Source of the DNA: Bolinopsis microptera
Lineage: Eukaryota > Ctenophora > Tentaculata > Lobata > Bolinopsidae
Reading direction: 5' to 3'
Assembly: GCF_026151205.1 (NCBI RefSeq)
Contig: NC_087084.1
Location: 16,218,227-16,282,226 of the forward strand
Length of the DNA stretch: 64,000 bases
Position numbers and translations under genes: made by a program. Positions within the stretch are counted from its first letter, which is position 1. Every line of letters starts with the position of its first letter. Positions 40,829-52,900 of the stretch are shown in pieces. Under the pieces are notes generated by a model. It saw nothing but the letters and a program-made list of their open reading frames with translations. It did no database searches and was not told where the DNA came from.

Positions 40829-42120
40829 GGGGGGGGGGGGGGGGTTCACCCTGATTTTTTTGTGAAACTTGGTTTCGAGATAGCAGTTGACCAACAAACT
40901 AGGACCGGTGACCAAACTTTTTAGGGGGTCCCGGACCCCAACCGCCAAACGGTGCCCGCGGGGCAGCCACGCCCATATTTGGTCCAAATTAGGCCCAATT
41001 TAGCCAAATACCCTCAACATGCCCAAAACCCAGATTTTAGGTGCTTTACTTGTAGCTAGTGCTCCCCTGAACTCGTATATGAATTTTCATCAAGATTGGA
41101 CAAAAAATGACTGAGTAATGAGCCAAAAACCATATGCCCATATTGGGTATACGCACCAAATTTGGTCGATTTCGGCCCATAAATTGGTCAAATATCAATA
41201 TTTTTGAATAAAACCAACTTTATATGGAAGGTAAGCCTATACTACACATTATCTATGATTATCAGCTCAGTATCTACCTAACTGTGGATTCTGTGTTCAA
41301 TTAATTAATTTGCCGGGCATTTTTCAGAATTTGGCCGCCAAATTTTAAAAAAAGGCCTAACTCAAAATTCCATATTAAAACTTAAGGTCGAAATGCGATT
41401 CTACGTTGATTCTGAAAATTTCATGTAAAAATATTGAAACCCTATTGAGTTCTATTGTTTTGAACGAAATCCGTTTCGCAAATATCGCGAACTGAGATAT
41501 GGGCGATATTGTTCATTTTTTGCGATTAATTGAACACAGAATCCACAGTTAGGTAGATACTGAGCTGATAATCATAGATAATGTGTAGTATAGGCTTACC
41601 TTCCATATAAAGTTGGTTTTATTCAAAAATATTGATATTTGACCAATTTATGGGCCGAAATCGACCAAATTTGGTGCGTATACCCAAATATGGGCATATG
41701 GTTTTTGGCTCATAACTCAGTCATTTTTTGTCCAATCTTGATGAAAATTCATATACGAGTTCAGGGGACCACTAGCTACAAGTAAAGCACCTAAAATCTG
41801 GGTTTTGGGCATGTTGAGGGTATTTGGCTAAATTAGTTCGATGACATGTAATTTGCGTGCCCTTCGGGGATTAATATTGATTATTACAATTATTATATAT
41901 TTTGAGTAAACATTGACTGGTGTAAAAGCCAGCCCCAAACAACAATTGGGCCTAATTTGGACCAAATATGGGCGTGGCTGCCCCGCGGGCACCGTTTGGC
42001 GGTTGGGGTCCGGGACCCCCTCAAAAGTTTGGTCACCGGTCCTAGTTTGTTGGTCAACTGCTATCTCGAAACCAAGTTTCACAAAAAAATCAGGGTGAAC
42101 CCCCCCCCCCCCCCCCCCCC
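40829..42120. mobile_element. Large foldback MITE with TTAA target duplication
   Basis: 1,292 bp flanked by TTAA (40825–40828, 42121–42124). It is almost entirely an inverted repeat: poly-G then TTCACCCTGATTTTTTTGTG on the left, the complement ending in poly-C on the right, with arms of ~560–640 bp and a centre near 41330–41525. The right arm carries an extra ~110 bp at ~41836–41945. TTAA target use recalls piggyBac-type elements. There is no transposase. Its transcript would form a long hairpin. Confidence 0.88.
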
Positions 42121-42222
42121 TTAAGTTGCTTGTTTTATTTCGGCCCTGAATGAATCTGTTAATTTAGAATTTTAAGGGACTACTAGTATTTTATATATTG
42201 TATTTGTATCACTTCTGCACAT

Positions 42223-42326
42223 TTAGGCAGTTGCTCTTGACTCTTGTGACCCGAGTTTTAGATATTATATATTCGGCAGTTGCTCTTGACTTTTGTGACC
42301 CGAGTTTTAGATATTATATATTCGGC
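42223..42326. repeat. 51-bp tandem duplication
   Basis: Two copies of GGCAGTTGCTCTTGACT..TTGTGACCCGAGTTTTAGAT..ATATTC, just upstream of the progranulin gene. Confidence 0.85.
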
Positions 42327-42602
42327 CCTATTATTATAGTCAGTGACTAGAGGCCATTACTGAAATGATGTATAAATTTTAAAAATATATATTTTATAAC
42401 CTACACAAATATGTTCGACAATGGTTATTTATGGTTTTTAAAGTTGACACCCTTATATTATTAATAACTAAATTTATGGTTAATTTTCAATATTAAGAAT
42501 AAAAATGTCAACTAAAAATAAAGATCCCTCAATTGTCTGAATACAAACCACAATTAATATTATAGGAAGAGTAGCAAGCTATATACAAAGGTTTCGCTGA
42601 TC

Positions 42603-42767
42603 ATGACAGGTCTGAACCCTGCCCTGCTCATGGGTTGCCTCATTGTGTACTCTTTTGGAACACCTATCAAAGTGTCGAATGAAAGGTCAGAGGTATCCAA
42701 CGTATCATCAATCTGTCCTGGCATGCAAGTAATGTGTCATCATGACCAAAAGTGCTGTCGTCAAAGA
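42603..42767 (+). CDS. GRN: Progranulin exon B1 (signal peptide)
   Basis: 55 codons, ATG at 42603, ends at AGA|GTAAGT in phase 0. Signal peptide LLMGCLIVYSFG, then the first granulin Cys (ICPGMQVMCHHDQKCCRQR). Paralogue of 38428–38586. Confidence 0.85.
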
Positions 42768-45700
42768 GTAAGTTAATTATTTGGTATTATTCTTTTGGGG
42801 AATTTCTTCTTTTGCTGTCAGATGAGAATACAAGTACAGTGAAACCTCTATAATATGATACCTTAAATAATGAAATATTGACACAGGACTCCTACGGTGG
42901 ATACGCATGTTGCCCTCATGTAAATGGAGTTTGCTGTGGTGACTACTCAAAACACTGCTGCCCGCATGATCACACATGCACTCAATACGGGGTTAGGATT
43001 ACAACTATCATAGCTTTACCATTATCATATTCAACTGGAGAATTAAATCATGATTTGAGACATACAATTTTAATATTTTTCCGACCTAGATTATATACCT
43101 TTTATTTTGCTTAGACTATAATACATTTTTGAATTTTCACCCCCAAATATTTTGCAGTGTCATCATGAAGAAAATGGTAACACCTTAAGTAATCCCCTGT
43201 CTCATCCATTTGTACAGCAGATTATGAATTTAGTTCCTGCTGAACCGGTAAGACTTCTTCAACAATTTAAATATATTTCTATAAATGTTATATTACTAGT
43301 GTAACCGGTGCCCACGGCCGGGACTTCACTATCGCAAATGCAAAAGTATAAACCCCCTATTATAATATTCGGAAACACGCATTACATTTTCGTAGTTAAA
43401 ACGGTGAGAAAGTATGAACTCGCCAAACAGCCCGCAATTTAATTCTGAGTGCCCCTCGGCCCTCATGTATCTAATAGTAAGATAGTAATATTTGATAGGC
43501 AATCTTGAGGTACACTGCCAAATTACCTAATTATATAGCAAATCTGTTGTGTGGGGGAGAGAGAGCGAGAGTGGGAGAGAACGTGAGACACTGTAGTATC
43601 ACATTTGGGTCACAAAGTGATCAATTAAACCGCTTACCACCGACCGATTTAAAAAACCTTGATCATTTGGTTTCGTCAGAGTTTTGTCGGCACTATACAA
43701 GTCCCATATCTCTTACCGTTTTCTTGGTTAAACCGTTCGTAAATTACAAACAGACGCACATACACATTACACACAGACACACACATTTATTGGGATTATT
43801 AGCATAGATATACTGTTAGTTGGCTCAGAAATACATGCTTAAAATTGAATATTGATAAGAACCTCTAGATTGCATATTATGCAGGCTGTCTATTTAGGGT
43901 ATTTTAATTCATGTCGAGATGTTGGTCGTGATAAGATAATTAACAGTACAAGCACGTTATTTGATACCAATTTATAAATTAAATCAATTAATTAATAGTA
44001 ATGATTAAATCAATTATAAATTACACCGAAGTGTACCATTGTACTTTCGATGTGTATGTTTGGATTGTTAATAACGTTTAATTCTTTGCAGGATAGGCCA
44101 ATAATTATTGCTGCACCACAGCAAAAGAAATTAGATCTCATTAAGAAGCTATCTGAAGATCATCCTATTAAGGGGTGGAGCATTATGCACTGGCAACAAG
44201 CCTTGTCCAATTATTGACAATGATGGTGAGATTTCACTTTAAAATTATAACTCTAATATCGTAGATTCAGTAATAATAATAAAGTAATGAACGTACGTAT
44301 AAGTCTTCATGAGATTGATAATTTTTGATCAAAAAAATGAGTGATATTAAGTTCATTACATGATTTGCTATAATATATTAGATATTAAGCAAGCAAATCA
44401 ATTTTCCAGGCAATACAGTTGCGTATACGTGTTGTCCATACTCCGAAAAGGGCAACATGTTGTGAATCTTGGTGTTGTGACGAAGGATTCCAATGTGGAC
44501 CTCCCCAAAATCAGACGTGCATCCCTGTCAAAGAAGGAGCCGCAGCAATATCTGCTGCAGCGCCCCAGAAAGAAACACCACCACATTACAGTGCTACACT
44601 GTACACATGCCCTCCTGGATTAAACAATACTTGTACTGACGATCAGACCTGTTGTGTGACACCCGAAAAGCATTTCAGTTGTGCTCCTTTTGCTAATGCC
44701 ACATGCTGTCTTGATGGTGTCCATTCTTGCCCTCAGGGATACAAATGTGATAAAGATACTAACGTTTGTAGTCCTGACAATTCAACGGTGCATGGCCTGG
44801 AAAGTAAAAACGATGGGAATTTAATTGACTGTGACTCAATGATGCAATGCTCTGACAACCAAACATGCTGCAGTTTGACTGATGGCACTTTTGGCTGTTG
44901 TCCGTTTAAAAATGCCACTTGTTGTTCGGATCACATTCATTGCTGCCCAGGAAATTTAGAATGTGATCACAAATCACACACCTGTAAAAGTCCTAAAAGT
45001 GACAGCAGCAACATTTCCTTTGAAAAAATTTCCACAGTAAGCCCTGCTGACGTGGAGTGTAAAGACGGATCTAAATGTCCAGATGGTATGACTTGTTGCT
45101 CGATAGGCAAAGAACAGTTTGGATGCTGTCCTTTTCAAGAGGCCACCTGCTGCAGTGACATGGTGCATTGTTGCCCTAAAAGTACTGTTTGTAACACGGA
45201 AAGAGGAACATGTGATCCCTCTGGAGTAGAACAAATTATCAGCAAAACTGAGAAGCTGCAGGCTTCAACAGACCGGCTTGATATTGCAAACATAGTGTGT
45301 GACGGAGAGATGGAATGCAGTAATAACCAAACTTGCTGCAGGCTAACTGATGGCTCGTTCGGCTGCTGTCCGTTTCCAATAGCTGTTTGTTGCTCCGATC
45401 ATGTGCACTGCTGTCCTCACGAAATGTGGTGTGATCACAAGACTAAAAGATGCAAAAACCCTGGGAACTCTATTCCAATGGGAAAGAAACTACCAGCATA
45501 TCCAAAGACTTCTCAGCCAGCCAGTTCAGTGCCTCTTGGATTGAAAGTACCAGCCACGAAACCAAGTTCATTTATCGACACAATCCTGAAACCAAGTTCA
45601 TTTATCGACACAATCCTGAAACCAAAGTCTATACCGCTTGGTGTAAAGTTCCCTGCTACTAAGAAAGCTGCTGGTGCAACGAACTCCATACCCTTAGCAG

Positions 45701-48700
45701 TGAAGATTCCTGCCAAGATGACTTCTTTAGTAAAAGTTAGCGATTTAAGTGAAGTTTTGAAACCTGCCAAAACATCACACATACCATCAAGAAGTGTTAA
45801 ATGTGATGATGGTTCATCGTGTCCTACTGGTACAACGTGTTGTAAGCTATCTTCTGGAGACTGGGGTTGTTGTCCTTATCCTAAAGCTGTGTGTTGTGAC
45901 GATGGAGAGCACTGCTGTCCTCAAGGTTTGAACAATGAATTTTGTATTAACCATTCTGAAGAAACTGAGATGAATTAAGGAAACTTACAGTAAATATAAC
46001 AACAGTTTCAATCTCGAATTACTTTAATACTTTATGTTAATTTTCCTTTTCACAGGTTACACATGTGACGTGAGTGGAGGAACATGTGACAGAGGTAACA
46101 CACAATCTGAACTAACTGAACTAACTGAACCAACAATTAGGTGTGATGATGGTTCCATTTGTCCTAGTGGTAGCACATGCTGTAAGAAGCATCTGGAGGT
46201 TGGGCTTGTTGTCCTCTACCCATGCTGTCTGCTGTACTGATATGGTTCACTGCTGTCCTAATGGTTTGTTTACATTATGTTATTTTAGCTCATAAAATAT
46301 CATGATTCTACTCGGATATATAGGGTATAAAGTATTTGAAGTTTCTATAAAACCAACTTTCCTCACTCTTTTACTGCTATCAAAGCATGACAATATGCAT
46401 TTTTCAAAATGTTTAAAGTTTGATTGAATAGTATGTACTGAACCAGATGAATTTCAATCTATTTCAGTCGCTTGTTCATTTATTAAGGCCATTTTGATCG
46501 TAATATCCCCAGTCCCAATTACAATGAAACTTCTAAAAAATTCAAAATCAAAAAACTTAAACCAAGATTAAAAAACGTTTTTTCAGGATACATTTGTGAT
46601 TTGACTATTGGAAGTTGTAACAAAGCCAGAGGAATTGAGAATCTACTAACTGAGATGTCAGTTGGAAGTGTTAGTTGTGATGATGGTTCATCGTGTCCTA
46701 CTGGTACAACGTGTTGTAAGCTATCTTCTGGAGACTGGGGTTGTTGTCCTTATCCTAAAGCTGTGTGTTGTGACGATGGAGAGCACTGCTGTCCTCAAGG
46801 TTTGTCTCTTTACAAAAATTTAAAATGATGATCCTTCGAAAAATGTCTTACGAAATTGTGGTTAATGGAATGGGTCGAAGAATGAAGCATTTTGAATTCC
46901 GACTTAAAATTAAGAGGCAGGATATTATTTTCATTATTTTTAATTTCATTTTGTCTCTTTTTAATAGTAGATTCTTTCTTACAGGTTACACATGTGACGT
47001 AAGTGCAGGAACATGTGACAGAGGTAACACACAATCTGAACTAACTGAGTTGTCAGTTGGAAGTGTTAGTTGTGATGATGGTTCATCGTGTCCTACTGGT
47101 ACAACGTGTTGTAAGCTATCTTCTGGAGACTGGGGTTGTTGTCCTTATCCTAAAGCTGTGTGTTGTGACGATGGAGAGCACTGCTGTCCTCAAGGTTTGT
47201 CTCCAATTAAAAGAATTTTAAACGATGATCCTTCGGAAAAGTTTTACTAAACGCAATGAATAGGTTATGAGTTGAAGCATTTAAATTCCGACTTAAGATT
47301 AAGAGGCAGGAAATTATTATTATTGTTTAATTGTCTCTTTTTAATTTTAGTTTCTCTCTCCCAGGTTACACATGTGACGTGAGTGCAGGAACATGTGACA
47401 GAGGTAACACACAATCTGAACTAACTGAGTTGTCAGTTGGAAGTGTTAGTTGTGATGATGGTACATCGTGTCTACTGGTACAAACGTGTTGTAAGCTTTC
47501 TTCTGGAGACTGGGGTTGTTGTTCCTTATCCTGAAGCTGGTGTGTCTGTGACGATGGAGAGCACTGCTGTCCTCAAGGTTCTGCCTCTTTAAAAAGAACT
47601 TAAAATCGGTGGTTGCAAAGTGGCGTCCAATCAGAACTTCTGATGAAACAAATAAGCAAGTGATCTAAATCCTTCGAAAATGTTTTACAAAATTAATTGG
47701 AAGATGGGTCAAGAATCGAAGCATTTTGAATCCCAACTTAAGATAAAGAGGCAGGACATTGAAATGAATAAATAATAAATGGTGGGGGGGGGGGGGGGGG
47801 GGGGGAGGGTTGTCACGTCGTCTATGTCCGCTTGTCTCATAGAATCCAAAAAGGACAGGACATAGGGGACATAGGGGGACATAGGCGGGGAATTTGACGG
47901 ACATAGGCGGGGCAAGGCGACCTTTGACCCCCCGGGAAAAGGGGAATAGGCGGACATTGGCGGGGGAAATTTAAGGGGCACCTTAAAATTCTAAAAAAAA
48001 AGTTCAATTTTGTGTTTAGGGGGGGGAATTGTTTTTTTGTCCCTTTCCCGGGACCCTATTTTTCAAAAGGACAAAAAAAAAGAGCAGACAAAAAGGACAA
48101 AAAACGACGAAAAAAGGAAAAAAAATGGGGAAAAAAAATTAGATGCTTCCCCCTCCTACCTTCTCCCCCCCCTGGGTTTTTTCTTTTTCCCCGGGTCCCC
48201 TTTTCCCCCCCTCCCCCGTCCCTCCCACCCCCTCCTCTTCCCCGTCCCCCTCATCGTCCTCAACAGTCCTCCCCCTCCCCAGTCCTCCTCCTTTCCCCCT
48301 GGGGCCTCCCCCTCTTCATCCCCCTTTCCCCTTTTTCCTCAGTCCCAGTCCCCCTAGTTCCTCCTCATCCTTTTCCTCAGCCCCCCATCCTCCTCTCAGT
48401 TCCCCCCCAGGGGCCCCTCCTCCTCCTCCATTCAGTCCCCCTCCTTTCAGTCCTCCCCGTTTTCCTCCTCCTTTCCCGAGGTTTCCTCCTCCTCCTCCTC
48501 CTTTTCCCTTTAGTCATTCCCCCTCAGCCATCTCCTCAGTCCTCTAAATCCTTTCCCCAGTCCCAATTTACTCCCCGTCCTCCCCCAGTCCTATCCTCAG
48601 GCCACTCCTCCCGGGTCCCCCTCCTTTTTCATCCTTCCCTCCTTTTTTTCCCTCGGTCCCCGTCCTCCCCCTCCTGGGTCTCCTCCCCCCTTTCATTTAG

Positions 48701-49945
48701 TCCCCCTCCTCCCCGTCCTCTCCAGTCCCCCTCCTTCTCCTCCCCCTTTTTCCGTCCTCCCCCTCCCCCCTCCTTTTCAGTTTCCCCCAGTCCTCCTTCT
48801 CTTTCTCCTAAGTCCTCCTCCTGAACCCCCCCCCCGGGTGGGTCCTCCTCTTTTTCCCTTTTGAGTCCTCCTCCTGGGTTCCCCCTCCTTTAAGTCCTCC
48901 CCCTGAGTCCTCCCTCTTTCTAAATCCTCTCCCGAGTCCTCCTCCTGAGTTCCCCCTCCCGAGGCCCCTTTCCTCCCCCCGTCATCCTCCTCATTTATCC
49001 CCCTCAAACCCTTCCCCCAAAAATTTCCCCCTCCCGCCATCCCCCTCAGTACTCCTCAGTCCTCCCCCTCAGTCCCCCTCAGTTCTCCTCCCCCTGGGTC
49101 CTTCCTCCTCCTCCCCCTTGGGTCCCAGGGGGTTTTGATCCTCCCAGTCCCCTTCCTCCCCCCTCCTCAGTCCTCCTCCTATCCTCCTCCTCGTCCTAGT
49201 CTCCTTTATCGCCCCAAAAAGTTTCCTCCTCCCGGGCCCTCCCTTTTCCTTTTGGGGGGCCTTTTTTCCCGGGTTTCCCCCTCTGGGCCCCCCCTCCGGG
49301 GGGCCTCCCTTTCCTTTGGGTCCTCCTTCTCCCCCCTCAGTCCTTCTCCTCCTCCCCCTCAGTCCCCTTTCCCCTCTTCCTCCTCCCCTCCCTCTCCCGT
49401 CATCCTCCCCAACCTTTCCCCCAGCCATCCCCCTCGTCTCCCCCTTCTCAGTCCTCCTCAGTTCTCCTCCCCGGTTCAAACCCCCGAGTCAAACCTCCTA
49501 AATTTCTCCCCTCCCTTCCCCTTGGTCCTCCTCCTCCTCCTCCCTTTGGGGCTTCCCGTCCTTCTCCCCCCTCAGTATTTCCCCCCGTCATTCCCCCTCA
49601 TTCCTCCTCCCCCAGCCCTTTCAGCCTCCTTTCCCCGCCATCCTTTCAGCCCCTCCTCCCCGAAATTTCTACTTCCGAATCTTCAGTCCTCCAAAAAGTT
49701 TGTTTGCTAAAGTTCCAAAAAAGGCCCTATTTTTCCCCCCCAATTTTCCCCTTCCCCCCAATCCGGGGTTTCCCCAAAGTCCGTCGAGTCCGCCAAAGCG
49801 TCCCAGTTCCCCCAAAGTCCTTTTCCCGGGCCCCCAAAATGGGGCCCGTCCGTGTTTTCCCCCAAATTCCCAAAAAACCCGTCCGTTTCCCCCCAAGGGA
49901 ACCAAAAAAAAGGGCCCGGGGCATAGTCGGGCATAGACGGACATG

Positions 49946-49982
<37 letters not shown>

Positions 49983-52900
49983 ATTTTTGTAAAACCGGGT
50001 AATTAAAATTTTTAATTCAAATTTTGTTTGGGGAACCCCCTTTCAATTTAAAATTTTTTCCACAGGTTTTCAATTTTTTGGTTTAGTGCCCCCCCCCACT
50101 TTTGGGGCCACGGTAACAACACCCCAAATTTAAATTTAAATGAGGTTTTTTTGGTTTGGAAAGTTTGTTTTGATGATGGGTTTATCGTGTCCCCCTTTCC
50201 TGGTCCCAAACCTTTGTAAGCTTAATTTCTTTGGGGACTGGGGGTTTTTGTTCCCCTTTTCCCAAAACGGGGTGTTGTGGACGTTTGGGGAGCCTGCTGT
50301 CCTCAAGGTTTGTCTCTTCAAAATGAACTTAAAATGACGATCCTTCGAAAAATGTCTTACGAAATGAATTGGGTAATGGAATGGGTCGAAGATTGTAGCA
50401 TTTTGAATTCCGACTTAACAGTAAGAGGCAGGATATTATTATTTCAAAAAATTTCATTTTGTGTCTTTTAAATTTTAGTTTCTCTCTCCCAGGTTACACA
50501 TGTGACGTGAGTGCAGGAACATGTGACAGAGGTAACACACAATCTGAACTAACTGAGTTGTCAGTTGGAAGTGTTAGTTGTGATGATGGTTCATCGTGTC
50601 CTACTGGTACAACGTGTTGTAAGCTATCTTCTGGAGACTGGGGTTGTTGTCCTTATCCTAAAGCTGTGTGTTGTGACGATGGAGAGCACTGCTGTCCTCA
50701 AGGTTTGTCTCTTTCAATTGAACTTAAATGATGATCCTTCGAAAAATGTCTTACGAAATGAATTGGGTAATGGAATGGGTCGAAGATTGTAGCATTTTGA
50801 ATTCCGACTTAAAATTAAGAGGCAGGAAATTATTATTTTAACTCCACTTTTGACCTATTTGGAGGCCATTTATTAATTCCATAATTGCACCGGTTTTTGT
50901 TCCAGGGGGTGCGATTACAAAACTAATTGCACTGTTTTGAGAGTGACCGAAATCTTATTAGGTACGATTACTAAACTAATTGCACTGATTCCCTGAAAGA
51001 TGCTGCAAATCATGGCTCAGGCAGATAATTAGAGTTAGAGAGAGCACCTCGTAAAATGAGGACCTAATTAAAACCGAGTATTTTACTACTGTGAGGTGCT
51101 GATTTAAGTATTGACTTAAATCAACTACCTGAGGTAGTTTGGCGACCGTTAGTGGCAATGGTCGCACGAAACAAACTTGTGGGCATAAATTTAAATTTAT
51201 AGTTTAGGACAACATCTTTCCTTGTGTTTGGAATAAGTCAATCCTTACATTGCATTAACACAACACAGTATGAGGCTGAGATCTCACTAATTATTTGTAA
51301 AACAAAAAGTGGCATAACTTATGTTCTGATAAATATTTTTGCTTCTAAATTTCACAGAATGTTAATAACAAGTATCTAAACCTTTGTGGCAAGTTTTGTG
51401 TGATTGCGAACTTCACTGAGCTTATTTGACCAATTTAGCCCCTGAGCGAGCTAGCTTGAATTTCTCACCCAGAACTGTTTACATTGGTTAATAGAAACCA
51501 CCAAAAAAATCCTGGGTAACAAAATAAAAAAACCAGCGATTTATTCACGTTTTACCAATTCTATTCACATGGATCCATCGCACATTCAATTCTCTTTATA
51601 TTTTAACTGATAAGGACTATCACAAATGATCCTTCCTGCTTGTTTATATCGTTCTTCTTACATGGAATGTGCGATGTATCATGGTGAATAGAATTGGTAA
51701 AACATAAATAAATCGGTGGTTTTTTAATTTTTTTACCCAGGATTTTTTTTTGGTGGTTTCTATTAACCAATGTAAACAGTTCTGGGTGAGAAATTAAAGC
51801 TAGCACACTCAGGAGCTAACTTTGTCAGAGAAGCTCAGACTCACACAAAACTTAGCACGAAGTTGTGTCTAATTATGATTGACATTCTCTATAAATTTGA
51901 ATCAAAAATATTAATCAGAACGTAAGTTATGGCGCTTTTCCATTCTGAAATAAAATAATTAGTGAGATCTCAGCGAGCTGTTACAATTTTAAGAGATAAG
52001 GATGGGTAGACTTTTGAGGCCCACCCTGTATAACAACAAAGTCGGTGCGATTATAAACTAATTACACTGGTTATAACATCAGAGGCGTGGAGTTATACGT
52101 GAATCTAACTGCATGTATAATACGATTACACCAGTTATTGCACTCGGCTGCGCCTCGTGAAATAACTGCAATAATCGAACTCGGCTTTTATTATTCGTGC
52201 GATTATTGTATCAATTTCCACTCGGCTGCGCCTCGTGCAATTAATAGTGTACCTTAGTGCAAGAAATATAGGCGGCAAGAATATAAGGCGCTAGAAATTA
52301 AGGCGGCAAGAAATTAAGGCGATATTTTTTTCGGAAAAAATACGATTTTTGATCGCAAATTTGGTTATAGTTTTGGTCGAAATAGTGTCAATTTTATTCT
52401 TTTATCAGTCTATAAAGCATAGAAATCTGTTTAAAAATACGATATATTGGACATTGGTCACATAAAAACTAAATGGTGCATGCACATTATATTTATAGTG
52501 ATTGCTGTTCTGTCGTCTAAGTTTATAATTTTAAATTAGGTAGACATCCACTACATCAGCAAACTGCAAGTCAATTGGTATATTCATTGCATTTGACAAA
52601 ATGATAGTGCACATTCTATACGCGGCAAGGAATTTTTATGTATGTATACTACATATCATCATTAAAATTAAAAATTATTTCTTTTTAAAATTAAAACTCG
52701 ATTTAAAGCTTAAAAATGAAATGTAAAATTGTACGAACATTCGAATTTGAACTGACATTAATAACACATGTACTGCAGTTTAAATCTCAATAGAATATAG
52801 TCCGAGAAGCCGAGATAAAAAACATGAAGTTAGATCCTGAGCGCTGCAAATGGATCAATCAGCGAAATAAATAACAAATAACGAAATCGACATGTAAATT

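Noticed and set aside
44419..45978. Granulin ORF starting at 44419 and ending at 45978
   Set aside because: The start is not ATG and lies inside an exon; the end reads through the donor at 45926 into intron. The exon is 44410–45925.
48010..49982. Many long Pro/Ser- or Gly/Arg-rich open frames on both strands
   Set aside because: They arise from the near-pure C/T composition, which lacks stop codons; no start, domain or splice context, and the block itself is suspect.
50565..50792. Overlapping frames rich in Val/Leu inside each granulin exon
   Set aside because: They are +1 shadows of the repeated exon and recur identically in every unit.
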